NCBI RefSeq assembly: GCF_002258315.1 | Contig: NZ_NOYD01000051.1 | Span: 1 to 64,000 of the forward strand | Source of the DNA: Rhodococcus sp. 06-462-5 | Lineage (GTDB): Bacteria; Actinomycetota; Actinomycetes; Mycobacteriales; Mycobacteriaceae | Direction of reading: 5' to 3' | DNA length: 64,000 nucleotides | Part shown: positions 8,744 to 16,639 of the stretch, piece by piece | How positions within the stretch are numbered: position 1 is the stretch's first letter | How the letters are laid out: each line of letters starts with the position of its first letter | Notes under the pieces: generated by a model | The model's database searches: none | What the model was told of the DNA's origin: nothing | Seen by the model: only the letters and a program-made list of their open reading frames with translations | Translations under genes and position numbers: made by a program

Positions 8744-9502
8744 GTGAGTGATCAGATCAAGACGGCCATAGTCACCGGTAGTGCACGTGGAATCGGCGCT
8801 GCGGTTGCGAAGCGGCTGGCCAAGGACGGTTTCGGAGTCGCCGTGGTGGACCTCGACGAGGCCGCGTGCAGCGACACCGTCGGCGCAATCCAGGCTGCCG
8901 GTGGGCAGGCAGTGGCCATCGGTGCCAACGTCGCCGACGAGGAATCGGTTCAGACTGCGGTCGATCGCATCGCGAGCGAGTTCGGTGCGCCGACCGTACT
9001 GATCAACAACGCCGGCATCACCCGCGACAACCTGCTGTTCAAGATGACCGTGCAGGACTGGGATTCCGTTCTCGGCGTACACCTGCGTGGATCGTTCCTG
9101 ATGACCCGCGCGGTCCAGAAGCACATGATCGACGCCAAGTGGGGCCGCATCGTCAACCTGTCGAGCACGTCCGCCCTCGGCAACCGCGGCCAGGCCAACT
9201 ACTCCGCCGCAAAGGCCGGAATGCAGGGTTTCACCAAGACCCTCGCCATCGAACTGGGCAAGTTCGGTGTCACCGCCAACGCCATCGCCCCCGGGTTCAT
9301 CGAGACGGAGATGACGGCGGCCACCGCAGAACGTGTCGGCATGCCGTTCGAGGACTTCAAAGCTGCTGCGGCGTCGCAGATTCCGGTCAATCGCGTCGGA
9401 CATCCCGATGACATCGCGCACCTGGCGTCGTTCTTCGTCAGCGAAGGAGCGGGCTTCATCTCGGGCCAGGTCGTCTACGCCGCCGGTGGGCCGAAGGACT
9501 GA
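8744..9502 (+). CDS. fabG: 3-oxoacyl-[ACP] reductase FabG-like SDR
   Basis: NADPH-dependent short-chain reductase of 252 residues. It carries the cofactor motif TGSARGIG, NNAGIT, the catalytic serine (NLSSTSALG) and YSAAKAG with the catalytic tyrosine and lysine. The family reduces 3-oxoacyl-ACP to the (R)-3-hydroxy form; a role with acyl-CoA is equally possible. The GTG start follows AGGAGATATTC, a good ribosome site. It ends at a pair of palindromes before a convergent SDR gene. Confidence 0.85.
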   Translation: MSDQIKTAIVTGSARGIGAAVAKRLAKDGFGVAVVDLDEAACSDTVGAIQAAGGQAVAIGANVADEESVQTAVDRIASEFGAPTVLINNAGITRDNLLFKMTVQDWDSVLGVHLRGSFLMTRAVQKHMIDAKWGRIVNLSSTSALGNRGQANYSAAKAGMQGFTKTLAIELGKFGVTANAIAPGFIETEMTAATAERVGMPFEDFKAAAASQIPVNRVGHPDDIAHLASFFVSEGAGFISGQVVYAAGGPKD

Positions 9503-9516
9503 CCTCTCGCGAAGGT

Positions 9517-9564
9517 GTGAATGGACCATTCACGAGCCCGGACGGGTGTGAATGGTCCATTCAC
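9517..9564. repeat. Paired GTGAATGG palindromes, copy 1
   Basis: Two 17-base palindromes, GTGAATGGACCATTCAC at 9517 and GTGAATGGTCCATTCAC at 9548, are separated by 14 bases that include GACGGG. The same composite occurs at 11458-11505. It lies between convergent genes and could end transcription from either side by forming a hairpin, but lacks a T-run. Confidence 0.85.
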
Positions 9565-9580
9565 GCCGAGCGGATGCGGA

Positions 9581-10474
9581 CTACGGCGTCGGCATGCCGC
9601 CGTTGACGTTCAGCGTGTCTCCGGTGACGTAACCCGATTCGGCCGACGACAGGTAGACGTACGCACCGGCGATCTCGGCGGGCTGCCCAGCGCGTCCGAG
9701 CGGTGTTTCCTTGCCGAATTCCGGCAGTGCCGAGGTCGGCTGACCGCCGGCTGCCTGTAGCGGAGTCCAGAACGGTCCCGGCGCAACGACATTGACGCGA
9801 ATTCCCTTGGGTGCCAGCTGCTGCGCGAGGGCCTTGCTGATGGTGTTGATGGCCATCTTCGTGGTCGCGTAATCCACCAGACCGGGTGACGGTGTGTACG
9901 CCTGGATCGAACTCGTGTTGACGATGGTGGAGCCGGCGGGCATGTGCGGCACCGCTTCCTGGATGATCCAGAACAGTGCGTAGACGTTGGTTTTGAACGT
10001 CTGATCGAATTGCTCGGACGTCAGGTCGGCCAGGTCCTCGACGAACTGCTGTTTACCGGCAACGTTGATCAGCAGGTCGAGGCCACCGAGTTCGTCGACG
10101 GTGGTGCGTACGATTCCTCGCGCGGCCTGCTCGTCGGTGATGTCTGCCGGTGCCAGGACCGCAGTTCGGCCGGCGTCGCGGATCAACTGCGCAACCTCCT
10201 GCGCGTCTTTTTCCTCCGACGGCAGGTAGTTGAGCACCACGTCGGCACCCTCGCGTGCAACGGCAATCGCTGCTGCACGTCCGATTCCGGAATCGGCACC
10301 GGTGATCAAGGCCTTGCGGCCGGTCAGGCGGCCGGATCCACGGTACGTCTGCTCACCGTGGTCGGCGAGGGGCCGAAGATCTGCCGCGAGACCGGGCGGA
10401 TCCTGGTGTTGCTCGGGGAAACCGTCCTGGCTGTACTGCGTGACGGGGTTGGTGAAGGTGTACTGATCGCTCAC
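9581..10474 (-). CDS. SDR family oxidoreductase, YghA / general-stress-protein-39 type
   Basis: Short-chain dehydrogenase of 297 residues with an N-terminal extension (QYTFTNPVTQY, FPEQHQDPPG) typical of the GSP39/YghA branch. The cofactor motif is TGADSGIGRA, followed by INVAGKQQ, the serine in NTSSIQAY and the Y-x3-K in DYATTKMA. The GTG at 10474 was chosen because AAGGA lies upstream and the family begins near VSDQYTF; the longer frame adds 31 non-conserved residues. Bacterial members are often stress-induced; the substrate is unknown. Confidence 0.85.
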   Translation of the reverse strand: MSDQYTFTNPVTQYSQDGFPEQHQDPPGLAADLRPLADHGEQTYRGSGRLTGRKALITGADSGIGRAAAIAVAREGADVVLNYLPSEEKDAQEVAQLIRDAGRTAVLAPADITDEQAARGIVRTTVDELGGLDLLINVAGKQQFVEDLADLTSEQFDQTFKTNVYALFWIIQEAVPHMPAGSTIVNTSSIQAYTPSPGLVDYATTKMAINTISKALAQQLAPKGIRVNVVAPGPFWTPLQAAGGQPTSALPEFGKETPLGRAGQPAEIAGAYVYLSSAESGYVTGDTLNVNGGMPTP

Positions 10475-10612
10475 TGGGGGAATCGTCCTTCGAGTGCAAC
10501 GTACTGCGTGAGGAACCTCTGCTCGATTCCGTGTGCTCGACGCATGCCCCGATGCGGTCGGCCACAAACTGTGACCGACCGGACAGGGTTCGGAGGAAGA
10601 GCGTGTCCGGTC

Positions 10613-11407
10613 TCAGGGCAGGATCGAGTCGACGTAGCCGCCGTCGACTCGCAGTGCGCCGCCTGTGGTTGCGGAAGCCTGCTCCGAGCTCAGGTACACG
10701 ATCATGTTGCCGATTTCCTTCGGCTCGATCAGGCGTCCGATGAGCGATTGCGGCCGGTGCTCCTTCATGAATTGTGCCTGTGCCTCGTCCCAGGGAAGTT
10801 CGTCGCCGACGAGTTCGCCGACGAACTTCTCGACACCCTCGGTGTGGGTGGGTCCGACGATGACGGAATTGACCGTAACGCCGGTTCCTGCAGCCGCTTT
10901 CGCGAATCCACGGGTCACCGCGAGCAGGGCGGTCTTGGTCATTCCGTAATGGATCATCTCCTCGGGAATGACGACCGCGGAATCGCTGCAGATGTTCTGA
11001 ATTCGGCCCCAGCCTGCCTCGGTCATCGCAGGCAGATACGTGCGGATGAGTCGAATGGCCGAGAGCACATTGACCTCGAAATAACGTCGCCATTCGTCGT
11101 CGTCGATGTCGAGGGCTGGTTTGGCTCCGAAGATGCCGAGGTTGTTCACGAGAATGTCGACAACGGGGACCTTCTCGACCAGCGTCTCCACCCCGTCGGC
11201 CGTCGCCAGATCGGCAGGCACGACGATCACCCGCGCACCGGGCACGTCCTTCAGCAACCGTTCCTCGGCCGAATCGAGCGCCGACGCGCTGCGACCGTTG
11301 AGGACGACGCGTGCACCTGCGCGGGCCAATTCGGTGGCAATGGCCAGACCGATGCCTTGGCTGGAGCCGGAGATCAATGCGGTGCGGCCGTCGAGATCGA
11401 TGTTCAT
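10613..11407 (-). CDS. SDR family NAD(P)-dependent oxidoreductase
   Basis: Protein of 264 residues: cofactor site SGSSQGIG near residue 15, NNLGIFG, and the catalytic Y-x3-K in HYGMTKTA. The chosen ATG (MNIDLDG) is the conserved start; a longer frame would read through a palindromic repeat. It lies on the same strand as the preceding SDR, 138 bp away; that gap holds no recognised element. The repeat at 11458 lies upstream of its start. Substrate unknown. Confidence 0.85.
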   Translation of the reverse strand: MNIDLDGRTALISGSSQGIGLAIATELARAGARVVLNGRSASALDSAEERLLKDVPGARVIVVPADLATADGVETLVEKVPVVDILVNNLGIFGAKPALDIDDDEWRRYFEVNVLSAIRLIRTYLPAMTEAGWGRIQNICSDSAVVIPEEMIHYGMTKTALLAVTRGFAKAAAGTGVTVNSVIVGPTHTEGVEKFVGELVGDELPWDEAQAQFMKEHRPQSLIGRLIEPKEIGNMIVYLSSEQASATTGGALRVDGGYVDSILP

Positions 11408-11457
11408 GAAGCCTCCCAGTGTCGTGGAACGACTCCAGTGTGCGCCTTTCGGAAGAC

Positions 11458-11505
11458 GTGAATGGTCCATTCACCGGCCCTGACGGGGGTGAATGGACCA
11501 TTCAC
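11458..11505. repeat. Paired GTGAATGG palindromes, copy 2
   Basis: Same composite as at 9517-9564: two 17-base palindromes (11458-11474 and 11489-11505) with a 14-base spacer containing GACGGG. The order of the central A and T bases is swapped relative to copy 1. The two copies bracket the two SDR genes between them. Confidence 0.85.
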
Positions 11506-11523
11506 GCAGACGCGTGGGGCCTA

Positions 11524-12381
11524 CTACGAATACGTGTAGAAACCCTTACCGGTCTTGCGACCCAGCATTCCGGCGTCCACCATGCGTTGCAGCAGCGGCG
11601 GCGGAGCGTAGTGCGGCTCGCGGAATTCCGCGTAGAGCGACTCGGCGACCGCGAGGGTGACGTCGAGGCCGACGGTGTCCGTCAGGCGCAACGGGCCCAT
11701 GGGGTGTGCACAACCGTTGACCATGCCCTCGTCGATGTCCTCCGCGCTGGCGAAGCCGGACTCGAGCATGCGGATGGCCGAGACCATGTACGGGATGAGC
11801 AAGGCGTTGACGATGAATCCGGCACGATCGCCTGCGCGAATCGTCTTCTTGCCCAGCGTGTTTCCGGCGTAGTCCGTCACCGCTGCAACGGTTTCTTCGC
11901 TGGTGAGCAGGCTGACGACGATCTCGACCAACGGCAGCACCGGCACGGGGTTGAAGAAGTGCACTCCGACGACCTTGTCGGGACGCTTCGTCGCGTTGGC
12001 CATCTTGATGACCGGGATCGACGAGGTGTTGGTCGCCAGGATTCCCTCGGGCTTGACGATGGAATCGAGCTTGCCGAACAGATCGAGCTTGAGCGATTCG
12101 ATCTCCGGTGCCGCCTCCACCACGAGGTCGCGGTCGGCGAAGTCGTTGATGTCGAGCGTCAATGTGATTGCCGCTCGGGCCTTCTCGGCTGCGTCGGCGT
12201 CGATACGGCCGGATTTGACGGCGCGGGCGAACGACTTGTCCAGGCGGGCCTCGGCGGCGTCGGCCGTCGCCTGGCTCGTTTCCAGAATCAGTACCGAACT
12301 GCCGGAGCGCGCGCCCATCTCGGCGATGCCGGCTCCCATGGTGCCGCCGCCGATGACGCCTACGAGGCTGATGTCGCTCAT
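11524..12381 (-). CDS. fadB2: 3-hydroxybutyryl-CoA dehydrogenase (FadB2)
   Basis: NAD-dependent 3-hydroxyacyl-CoA dehydrogenase of 285 residues, oxidising (S)-3-hydroxyacyl-CoA in beta-oxidation or butyrate metabolism. The N-terminal Rossmann motif is GVIGGGTMGAGIAE, the catalytic histidine lies in VGVHFFNPVPV, and the C-terminal helical domain is complete (AHPMGPLRLTDTVGLD). The start overlaps the stop of the acyl-CoA dehydrogenase gene by 4 bp, so the two are coupled. Confidence 0.92.
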   Translation of the reverse strand: MSDISLVGVIGGGTMGAGIAEMGARSGSSVLILETSQATADAAEARLDKSFARAVKSGRIDADAAEKARAAITLTLDINDFADRDLVVEAAPEIESLKLDLFGKLDSIVKPEGILATNTSSIPVIKMANATKRPDKVVGVHFFNPVPVLPLVEIVVSLLTSEETVAAVTDYAGNTLGKKTIRAGDRAGFIVNALLIPYMVSAIRMLESGFASAEDIDEGMVNGCAHPMGPLRLTDTVGLDVTLAVAESLYAEFREPHYAPPPLLQRMVDAGMLGRKTGKGFYTYS

Positions 12382-13535
12382 TTGAGCAGCGCCCGCGACA
12401 TGACGACACGCTGAATCTGGTTGGTGCCCTCGTAGATCTGGGTGATCTTGGCGTCGCGCATCATGCGCTCGACCGGGAAGTCGGTGGTGTAGCCGGCACC
12501 GCCGAAGAGCTGCACGGCGTCGGTGGTGACCTCCATGGCCACGTCCGAGGCGAAGCACTTCGCTGCCGCGGAGATGAACCCGAGGTTCTTCTCGCCGCGC
12601 TCGGCGCGGGCTGCGGAGCTGTAGACCATCAGTCGAGCCGCTTCGACCTTCATCGCCATGTCGGCGAGCATGAACTGCACTGCCTGGAAGCTCGAGATCG
12701 AGGTACCGAACTGCTTGCGGTCCTTGGTGTACGCGATGGCCGCATCGAGGGCACCCTGTGCCAGGCCGACGGCCTGTGCGCCGATGGTGGGGCGGGTGTG
12801 ATCGAGTGTCTCCAGCGCGGTCTTGAAGCCGGTACCGGGCTCGCCGATGATGCGATCGCCGGGAATCTTGCAGTTCTCGAAGTACAGCTCGGCGGTGGGT
12901 GAGCCCTTGATGCCGAGCTTCTTCTCCTTGGGTCCGACGACGAATCCCTCGTCGTCCTTGTGCACGATGAACGAGGAGATGCCGTTGGCACCCTTGTCGG
13001 GATCGGTCACGGCCATGACGGTGTACCACTCGGACTTGCCGCCGTTGGTGATCCAACACTTGGAGCCGTTGAGGATCCAGTCGTCACCGTCCGCCTTGGC
13101 GCGGGTGCGCATGCTCGCCGCGTCGGATCCCGCTTCGCGCTCGGACAGGGCGTACGACGCCATCGCGCCACCGGCCAGGGACGGAAGGACCTGCTTCTTG
13201 AGCTCCTCGGAGCCCTTGAGGATCAGCCCCATCGTGCCGAGCTTGTTGACCGCGGGGATCAGCGAGGACGAGCCGCAGACGCGGGCGACCTCTTCGATGA
13301 CGATGCAGGCGGCGACGGAATCGGCACCCTGGCCGTCGTACTCCTCGGGAACGTGGATGGCGTTGAAGCCCGAGGCGTTCAGCGCTTTGAGTGCTTCCTC
13401 GGGGAAGCGGGAGTCCTCGTCGACCTCTTTGGCGTACGGAGCGATCTCCTTCTCCGAGAGCGCCCGAATGGCCGCGCGCAGTTCGTCGTGCTCTTCGGGC
13501 GATTGATACAGATCGAAGTCGGGATTTCCGGCCAT
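12378..13535 (-). CDS. Acyl-CoA dehydrogenase (FadE25-like)
   Basis: FAD flavoprotein of 385 residues that introduces the 2,3-double bond into acyl-CoA. The sequence shows YALSEREAGSDA (FAD/substrate loop), CWITNGG, RKQFGTSISSFQAVQ, and YEGTNQIQRVV containing the probable catalytic glutamate. The length and the neighbouring fadB2 support a beta-oxidation role. ATG at 13535 is preceded by GAGGAG. The upstream gap holds two copies of a palindrome that may be the operator of the adjacent TetR regulator. Confidence 0.92.
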   Translation of the reverse strand: MAGNPDFDLYQSPEEHDELRAAIRALSEKEIAPYAKEVDEDSRFPEEALKALNASGFNAIHVPEEYDGQGADSVAACIVIEEVARVCGSSSLIPAVNKLGTMGLILKGSEELKKQVLPSLAGGAMASYALSEREAGSDAASMRTRAKADGDDWILNGSKCWITNGGKSEWYTVMAVTDPDKGANGISSFIVHKDDEGFVVGPKEKKLGIKGSPTAELYFENCKIPGDRIIGEPGTGFKTALETLDHTRPTIGAQAVGLAQGALDAAIAYTKDRKQFGTSISSFQAVQFMLADMAMKVEAARLMVYSSAARAERGEKNLGFISAAAKCFASDVAMEVTTDAVQLFGGAGYTTDFPVERMMRDAKITQIYEGTNQIQRVVMSRALLK

Positions 13536-13582
13536 GTCGGCCACGCTCCTCGGTGTGTCGGGGGGTAGCACTGCCCGGAGAG

Positions 13583-13668
13583 GGCACTCAGTGCCAAGGA
13601 TTGCCCCAGTGTACGTCCGAATACAGACCGATTCAAGACCGGGTCTCGGGTATCCGGCACTCAGTGCC
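13583..13668. promoter_or_regulatory. Two copies of a 13-bp palindrome in the fadE upstream region
   Basis: GGCACTCAGTGCC occurs identically at 13583-13595 and 13656-13668, 73 bp apart start to start, in the gap between the TetR gene and fadE. Each copy is a palindrome around its central base. Their place next to a TetR-type gene suggests operator sites for fadE-fadB2. This is inference; no binding data can be seen. Confidence 0.55.
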
Positions 13669-13684
13669 ATCCGATCCGGAGGGG

Positions 13685-14332
13685 TCAGGCGCTTGTGTGA
13701 TCGGCCAACGCGTCGACGACTTTGGTGACGGACGTGCCCCGGGGGAACGAGGCGACGACGATCTCGCCGGAGAACTGCGCGCGTACCTGGGCGAGTGCCG
13801 AACGCAGATCCTCGACGGACGTCGGTAGGCCGTCGCGAATCATCCGACGAAGGATGTAGTTGTGCGTCGCGGTCACCGTGGCCGAGAACTGCAGGATCTC
13901 CAGGTGCGGGTGATCGGGCAGAACGCGCTGCAGATACTCGACGAAGAGTCTGTCGTAGCGAAACACGGTGACGATCTCGCGGTCACGCAGGGCCGGGATC
14001 TTGTGCACCACCTGGTAGCGCAGGCGCGACATGTCCTGCCAGTCGGAGAACCGTTCGTACACCAACTGCGCGGCATCGCACACGGCCCGCCAGGGATCGC
14101 CCTCGTTCGATTCGAGGAACGCGCCTGCCTGCTCGAGCAGAATTTCGTGATCGGCGAAGACGACGTCTTCCTTGGCGCGGAACTGACGAAAGAATGTCCG
14201 ACGCGAGATTCCGGCGGCACCGGCTATGTCGTCCACCGTCGTCGACTCGTAGCCCTTGACGGAGAACAGGTCGAGGGCCGCGGTGGCCACGGTGAGCCTG
14301 AAGTCGGTGGATTCTTCGGGTTCTCCGCTCAT
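13685..14332 (-). CDS. TetR/AcrR family transcriptional regulator
   Basis: Protein of 215 residues. The N-terminal helix-turn-helix spans about 12-58, with TTVDDIAGAAGISRRTFFRQF typical of TetR regulators; the rest is a helical ligand-binding domain. It lies directly upstream of and co-directional with fadE-fadB2 and divergent from the ArsR gene, so a role in fatty-acid gene control, with acyl-CoA as ligand, is plausible. ATG start is the first conserved residue. Confidence 0.88.
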   Translation of the reverse strand: MSGEPEESTDFRLTVATAALDLFSVKGYESTTVDDIAGAAGISRRTFFRQFRAKEDVVFADHEILLEQAGAFLESNEGDPWRAVCDAAQLVYERFSDWQDMSRLRYQVVHKIPALRDREIVTVFRYDRLFVEYLQRVLPDHPHLEILQFSATVTATHNYILRRMIRDGLPTSVEDLRSALAQVRAQFSGEIVVASFPRGTSVTKVVDALADHTSA

Positions 14333-14392
14333 GGGAGTGAAGGTAGCCGAGTTTCGGGACGAGCAGGGAGGACGTTCTCTTCCGTCCGTTGG

Positions 14393-14408
14393 TTGCTAGT
14401 GTTCGCAA
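14393..14408. promoter_or_regulatory. Candidate ArsR operator upstream of the arsR-type gene
   Basis: TTGCTAGTGTTCGCAA, an imperfect inverted repeat, lies 41 bp upstream of the ArsR start. It matches the arms of TTGCTAAACTTAGCAA found ahead of the SulP gene. ArsR proteins commonly autoregulate through such 12-2-12-like sites. Confidence 0.55.
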
Positions 14409-14449
14409 GTAGCCTGCTGCGCGGCGGCGGGTGCCACGGGAGGACTTTC

Positions 14450-14794
14450 ATGGCCACGGATCAGAGCCGGCCGCTGTACAGAATGAAAGCCGACTTCTTC
14501 AAGACGTTGGCGCATCCCGCGCGCATTCGGGTGCTCGAGTTGCTCAGTGAGCGCGAGCACGCCGTGTCCGAGATGCTTCCGGAAATCGGCATCGAGCCGG
14601 CCAATCTGTCTCAGCAGTTGTCCATCCTGCGGCGCGCCGGTCTCATCGAAGGCACTCGGGAAGGCCTGTCGGTGTCCTACACGTTGACGTCGCCGAAGGT
14701 GGCCGACCTGTTGCTCGTTGCGCGGGAAATACTCACGGGAGTGGTGGCCAACCAGGCCGAGCTGCTGGAAGGCGAGTCCGGGGCGCGCACCTGA
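14450..14794 (+). CDS. ArsR/SmtB family transcriptional regulator
   Basis: Small winged-helix regulator of 114 residues. FFKTLAHPARIRVLELL and the recognition helix ANLSQQLSILRRAGLI are hallmark features. There is no cysteine in the protein, so it lacks the classical metal-sensing E-L-C-V-C-D motif and should sense something other than arsenic through thiols. GGGAGG precedes the ATG. It lies 108 bp ahead of a SulP transporter with a matching palindrome in the gap, so it probably controls that transporter. Confidence 0.9.
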   Translation: MATDQSRPLYRMKADFFKTLAHPARIRVLELLSEREHAVSEMLPEIGIEPANLSQQLSILRRAGLIEGTREGLSVSYTLTSPKVADLLLVAREILTGVVANQAELLEGESGART

Positions 14795-14846
14795 CCCGAC
14801 GGCTTCGGATGGTCCGGCTCACGCCGCTGTTCACCTGATTCATTAC

Positions 14847-14862
14847 TTGCTAAACTTAGCAA
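14847..14862. promoter_or_regulatory. Candidate ArsR operator upstream of the SulP gene
   Basis: TTGCTAAACTTAGCAA is a 7-2-7 inverted repeat 40 bp upstream of the SulP start codon. It shares TTGCTA and GCAA arms with the site upstream of the ArsR gene itself. It may overlap the promoter. Confidence 0.65.
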
Positions 14863-14902
14863 TCAGCTGGATCAGGATCGATGAGTTCTCGGAGAACGTC
14901 AC

Positions 14903-16600
14903 ATGTCCGAACCGACGAAACCCCACCGTAAGACCGACGCCTCGAGGGCTGTGACAGCGCTCCTGCCCAGATGGAGCGAGTGGAAACCCGCCTTCCGCGC
15001 GCCCGGTGCGGATCTACTGGCCGGTCTGATCGTGGCCCTTGTCGCGTTGCCTCTGGCGCTCGGCTTCGGCGTCAGCACCGGTCTGGGTGCAGCGGCCGGC
15101 CTGACCACGGCGATCATCGCGGGAGTCGTCGCCGCGGTGTTCGGCGGATCACGGTTCCAGGTGTCCGGTCCGACCGGTGCCATGACGGTGGTGCTCGTGC
15201 CGATCGTGGCCGAGTACGGGCCGACCGGCGTACTCGCCGTCGGGCTGATGGCCGGAGTCATACTGCTCGCACTCGCCGCCGCCGGAGTCGGTCGCGCCGT
15301 CCGGTACATGCCGGCACCCGTCATCGAAGGGTTCACTGCCGGCATCGCCGTCGTCATTGCGCTGCAACAGGTTCCGTCGGCCCTGGGTATCACCGACGCC
15401 GAGGGTGAGAAGGTGTGGCAATCCGCGTTCGATGCGGTGCGCTCGTTCGTCTCGAACGCGAGCGTTCTGACGCCCACCGTGGCCGTCACGGTCGCGATAG
15501 TCATGCTCGTCGGCGGCCGCCTGGCTCCGAAAATCCCGTTCTCGCTGGTTGCGGTCGCTGGAGCGACGGTGGTCACCCAACTGTTCGACCTCGACATCGC
15601 CCGTATCGGCACGATTCCGTCGTCGCTGTCCGCGCCGAGCCTGAGCTTCTTCCACCTCGGTGACGTGACGGCGTTGTTGGCACCGGCGTTCGCCGTCGCT
15701 GCGCTGGCGGCGCTGGAGTCGCTGCTGTCCGCGACCGCGGCGGACTCGATGGGCGTCGGCGCGCGGCACAACCCCGACCGTGAACTGTTCGGGCAAGGCC
15801 TGGCGAACATCGCCGCGCCGTTGTTCGGCGGGATTCCCGCCACCGGTGCCATCGCCCGCACCGCCGTCAACGTTCGATCCGGAGCGCGTACCAGGCTCGC
15901 AGCGCTCACTCATGCCGTGATCCTCGCCGCCATCATGTACTCCGCCGCGGGCTTGGTGGCCGACATTCCACTCGCGGCTCTGGCCGGGGTGCTCCTGGCG
16001 ACGACGGTGCGCATGGTCGAAACCGCGTCCATCCGCGCAATTTCTCGCGCCGGTCGTGGGGACGCAGTGGTGATGGTGGCGACCTTCCTCGTCACGGTCG
16101 TCTTCGATCTGGTGACGGCGGTGGCGGTCGGCGTCGGGTTCGCTGCGGTGCTGGCACTACGGGCTGTTGCGCGATCCGCCAGGGTCGAGCAGGTTCCTCT
16201 GGACGCACTCGACGCGGTCTCGACGGAAGAAGAAGGCTTGCTGCGCGAGCACATCGTCGCCTACCGAATCGACGGCGCTCTGTTCTTCGGAGCCGCGCAC
16301 AGCTTTCTGCTCGAGCTCGCCGATGTGTCGGACGTGAAAGTGGTGATCCTGCGCATGTCACGAGTGACGACGATCGACGCCACCGGAGCCATCGTCCTCA
16401 AGGACACGATCACCGAACTCGAACATCGCCACATCACCGTCCTCATCTCTGCGGCCAAACCCGAACACCTGCGACCGCTGACGGCGCTGGGTGTGTTCAC
16501 CACCAAGGACGACGAGGCGCGCCGTGTTTTCGAGACCACGCCGCAGGCCATCGCCTACGCACGCACCGTCGTGACCGAGGCAGCCGAACCCCGCGGGTAG
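14903..16600 (+). CDS. SulP family inorganic anion transporter with STAS domain
   Basis: Membrane transporter of 565 residues. About ten to twelve membrane segments occupy residues 35-420, with the SulP signature region GGSRFQVSGPTGAMTVV; a STAS domain follows (about 445-555), including SRVTTIDATGAIVL. Family members carry sulfate, bicarbonate or carboxylates. It is preceded by an ArsR regulator and a palindrome. It is clearly distinct from the two SulP paralogues at 28807 and 34169. Substrate not determinable. Confidence 0.92.
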   Translation: MSEPTKPHRKTDASRAVTALLPRWSEWKPAFRAPGADLLAGLIVALVALPLALGFGVSTGLGAAAGLTTAIIAGVVAAVFGGSRFQVSGPTGAMTVVLVPIVAEYGPTGVLAVGLMAGVILLALAAAGVGRAVRYMPAPVIEGFTAGIAVVIALQQVPSALGITDAEGEKVWQSAFDAVRSFVSNASVLTPTVAVTVAIVMLVGGRLAPKIPFSLVAVAGATVVTQLFDLDIARIGTIPSSLSAPSLSFFHLGDVTALLAPAFAVAALAALESLLSATAADSMGVGARHNPDRELFGQGLANIAAPLFGGIPATGAIARTAVNVRSGARTRLAALTHAVILAAIMYSAAGLVADIPLAALAGVLLATTVRMVETASIRAISRAGRGDAVVMVATFLVTVVFDLVTAVAVGVGFAAVLALRAVARSARVEQVPLDALDAVSTEEEGLLREHIVAYRIDGALFFGAAHSFLLELADVSDVKVVILRMSRVTTIDATGAIVLKDTITELEHRHITVLISAAKPEHLRPLTALGVFTTKDDEARRVFETTPQAIAYARTVVTEAAEPRG

Positions 16601-16639
16601 GGTCCAAGTCACACTTGCGTAGGAAAGGACCGGCTCATC

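Noticed and set aside
9517..11505. An insertion sequence or integron cassette
   Set aside because: No transposase or integrase and no target-site duplication is visible; the enclosed genes are ordinary SDRs.
14450..14794. Arsenic or zinc-sensing ArsR with an arsenic operon
   Set aside because: The protein has no cysteines and no arsenic genes are near; the downstream gene is a SulP transporter.
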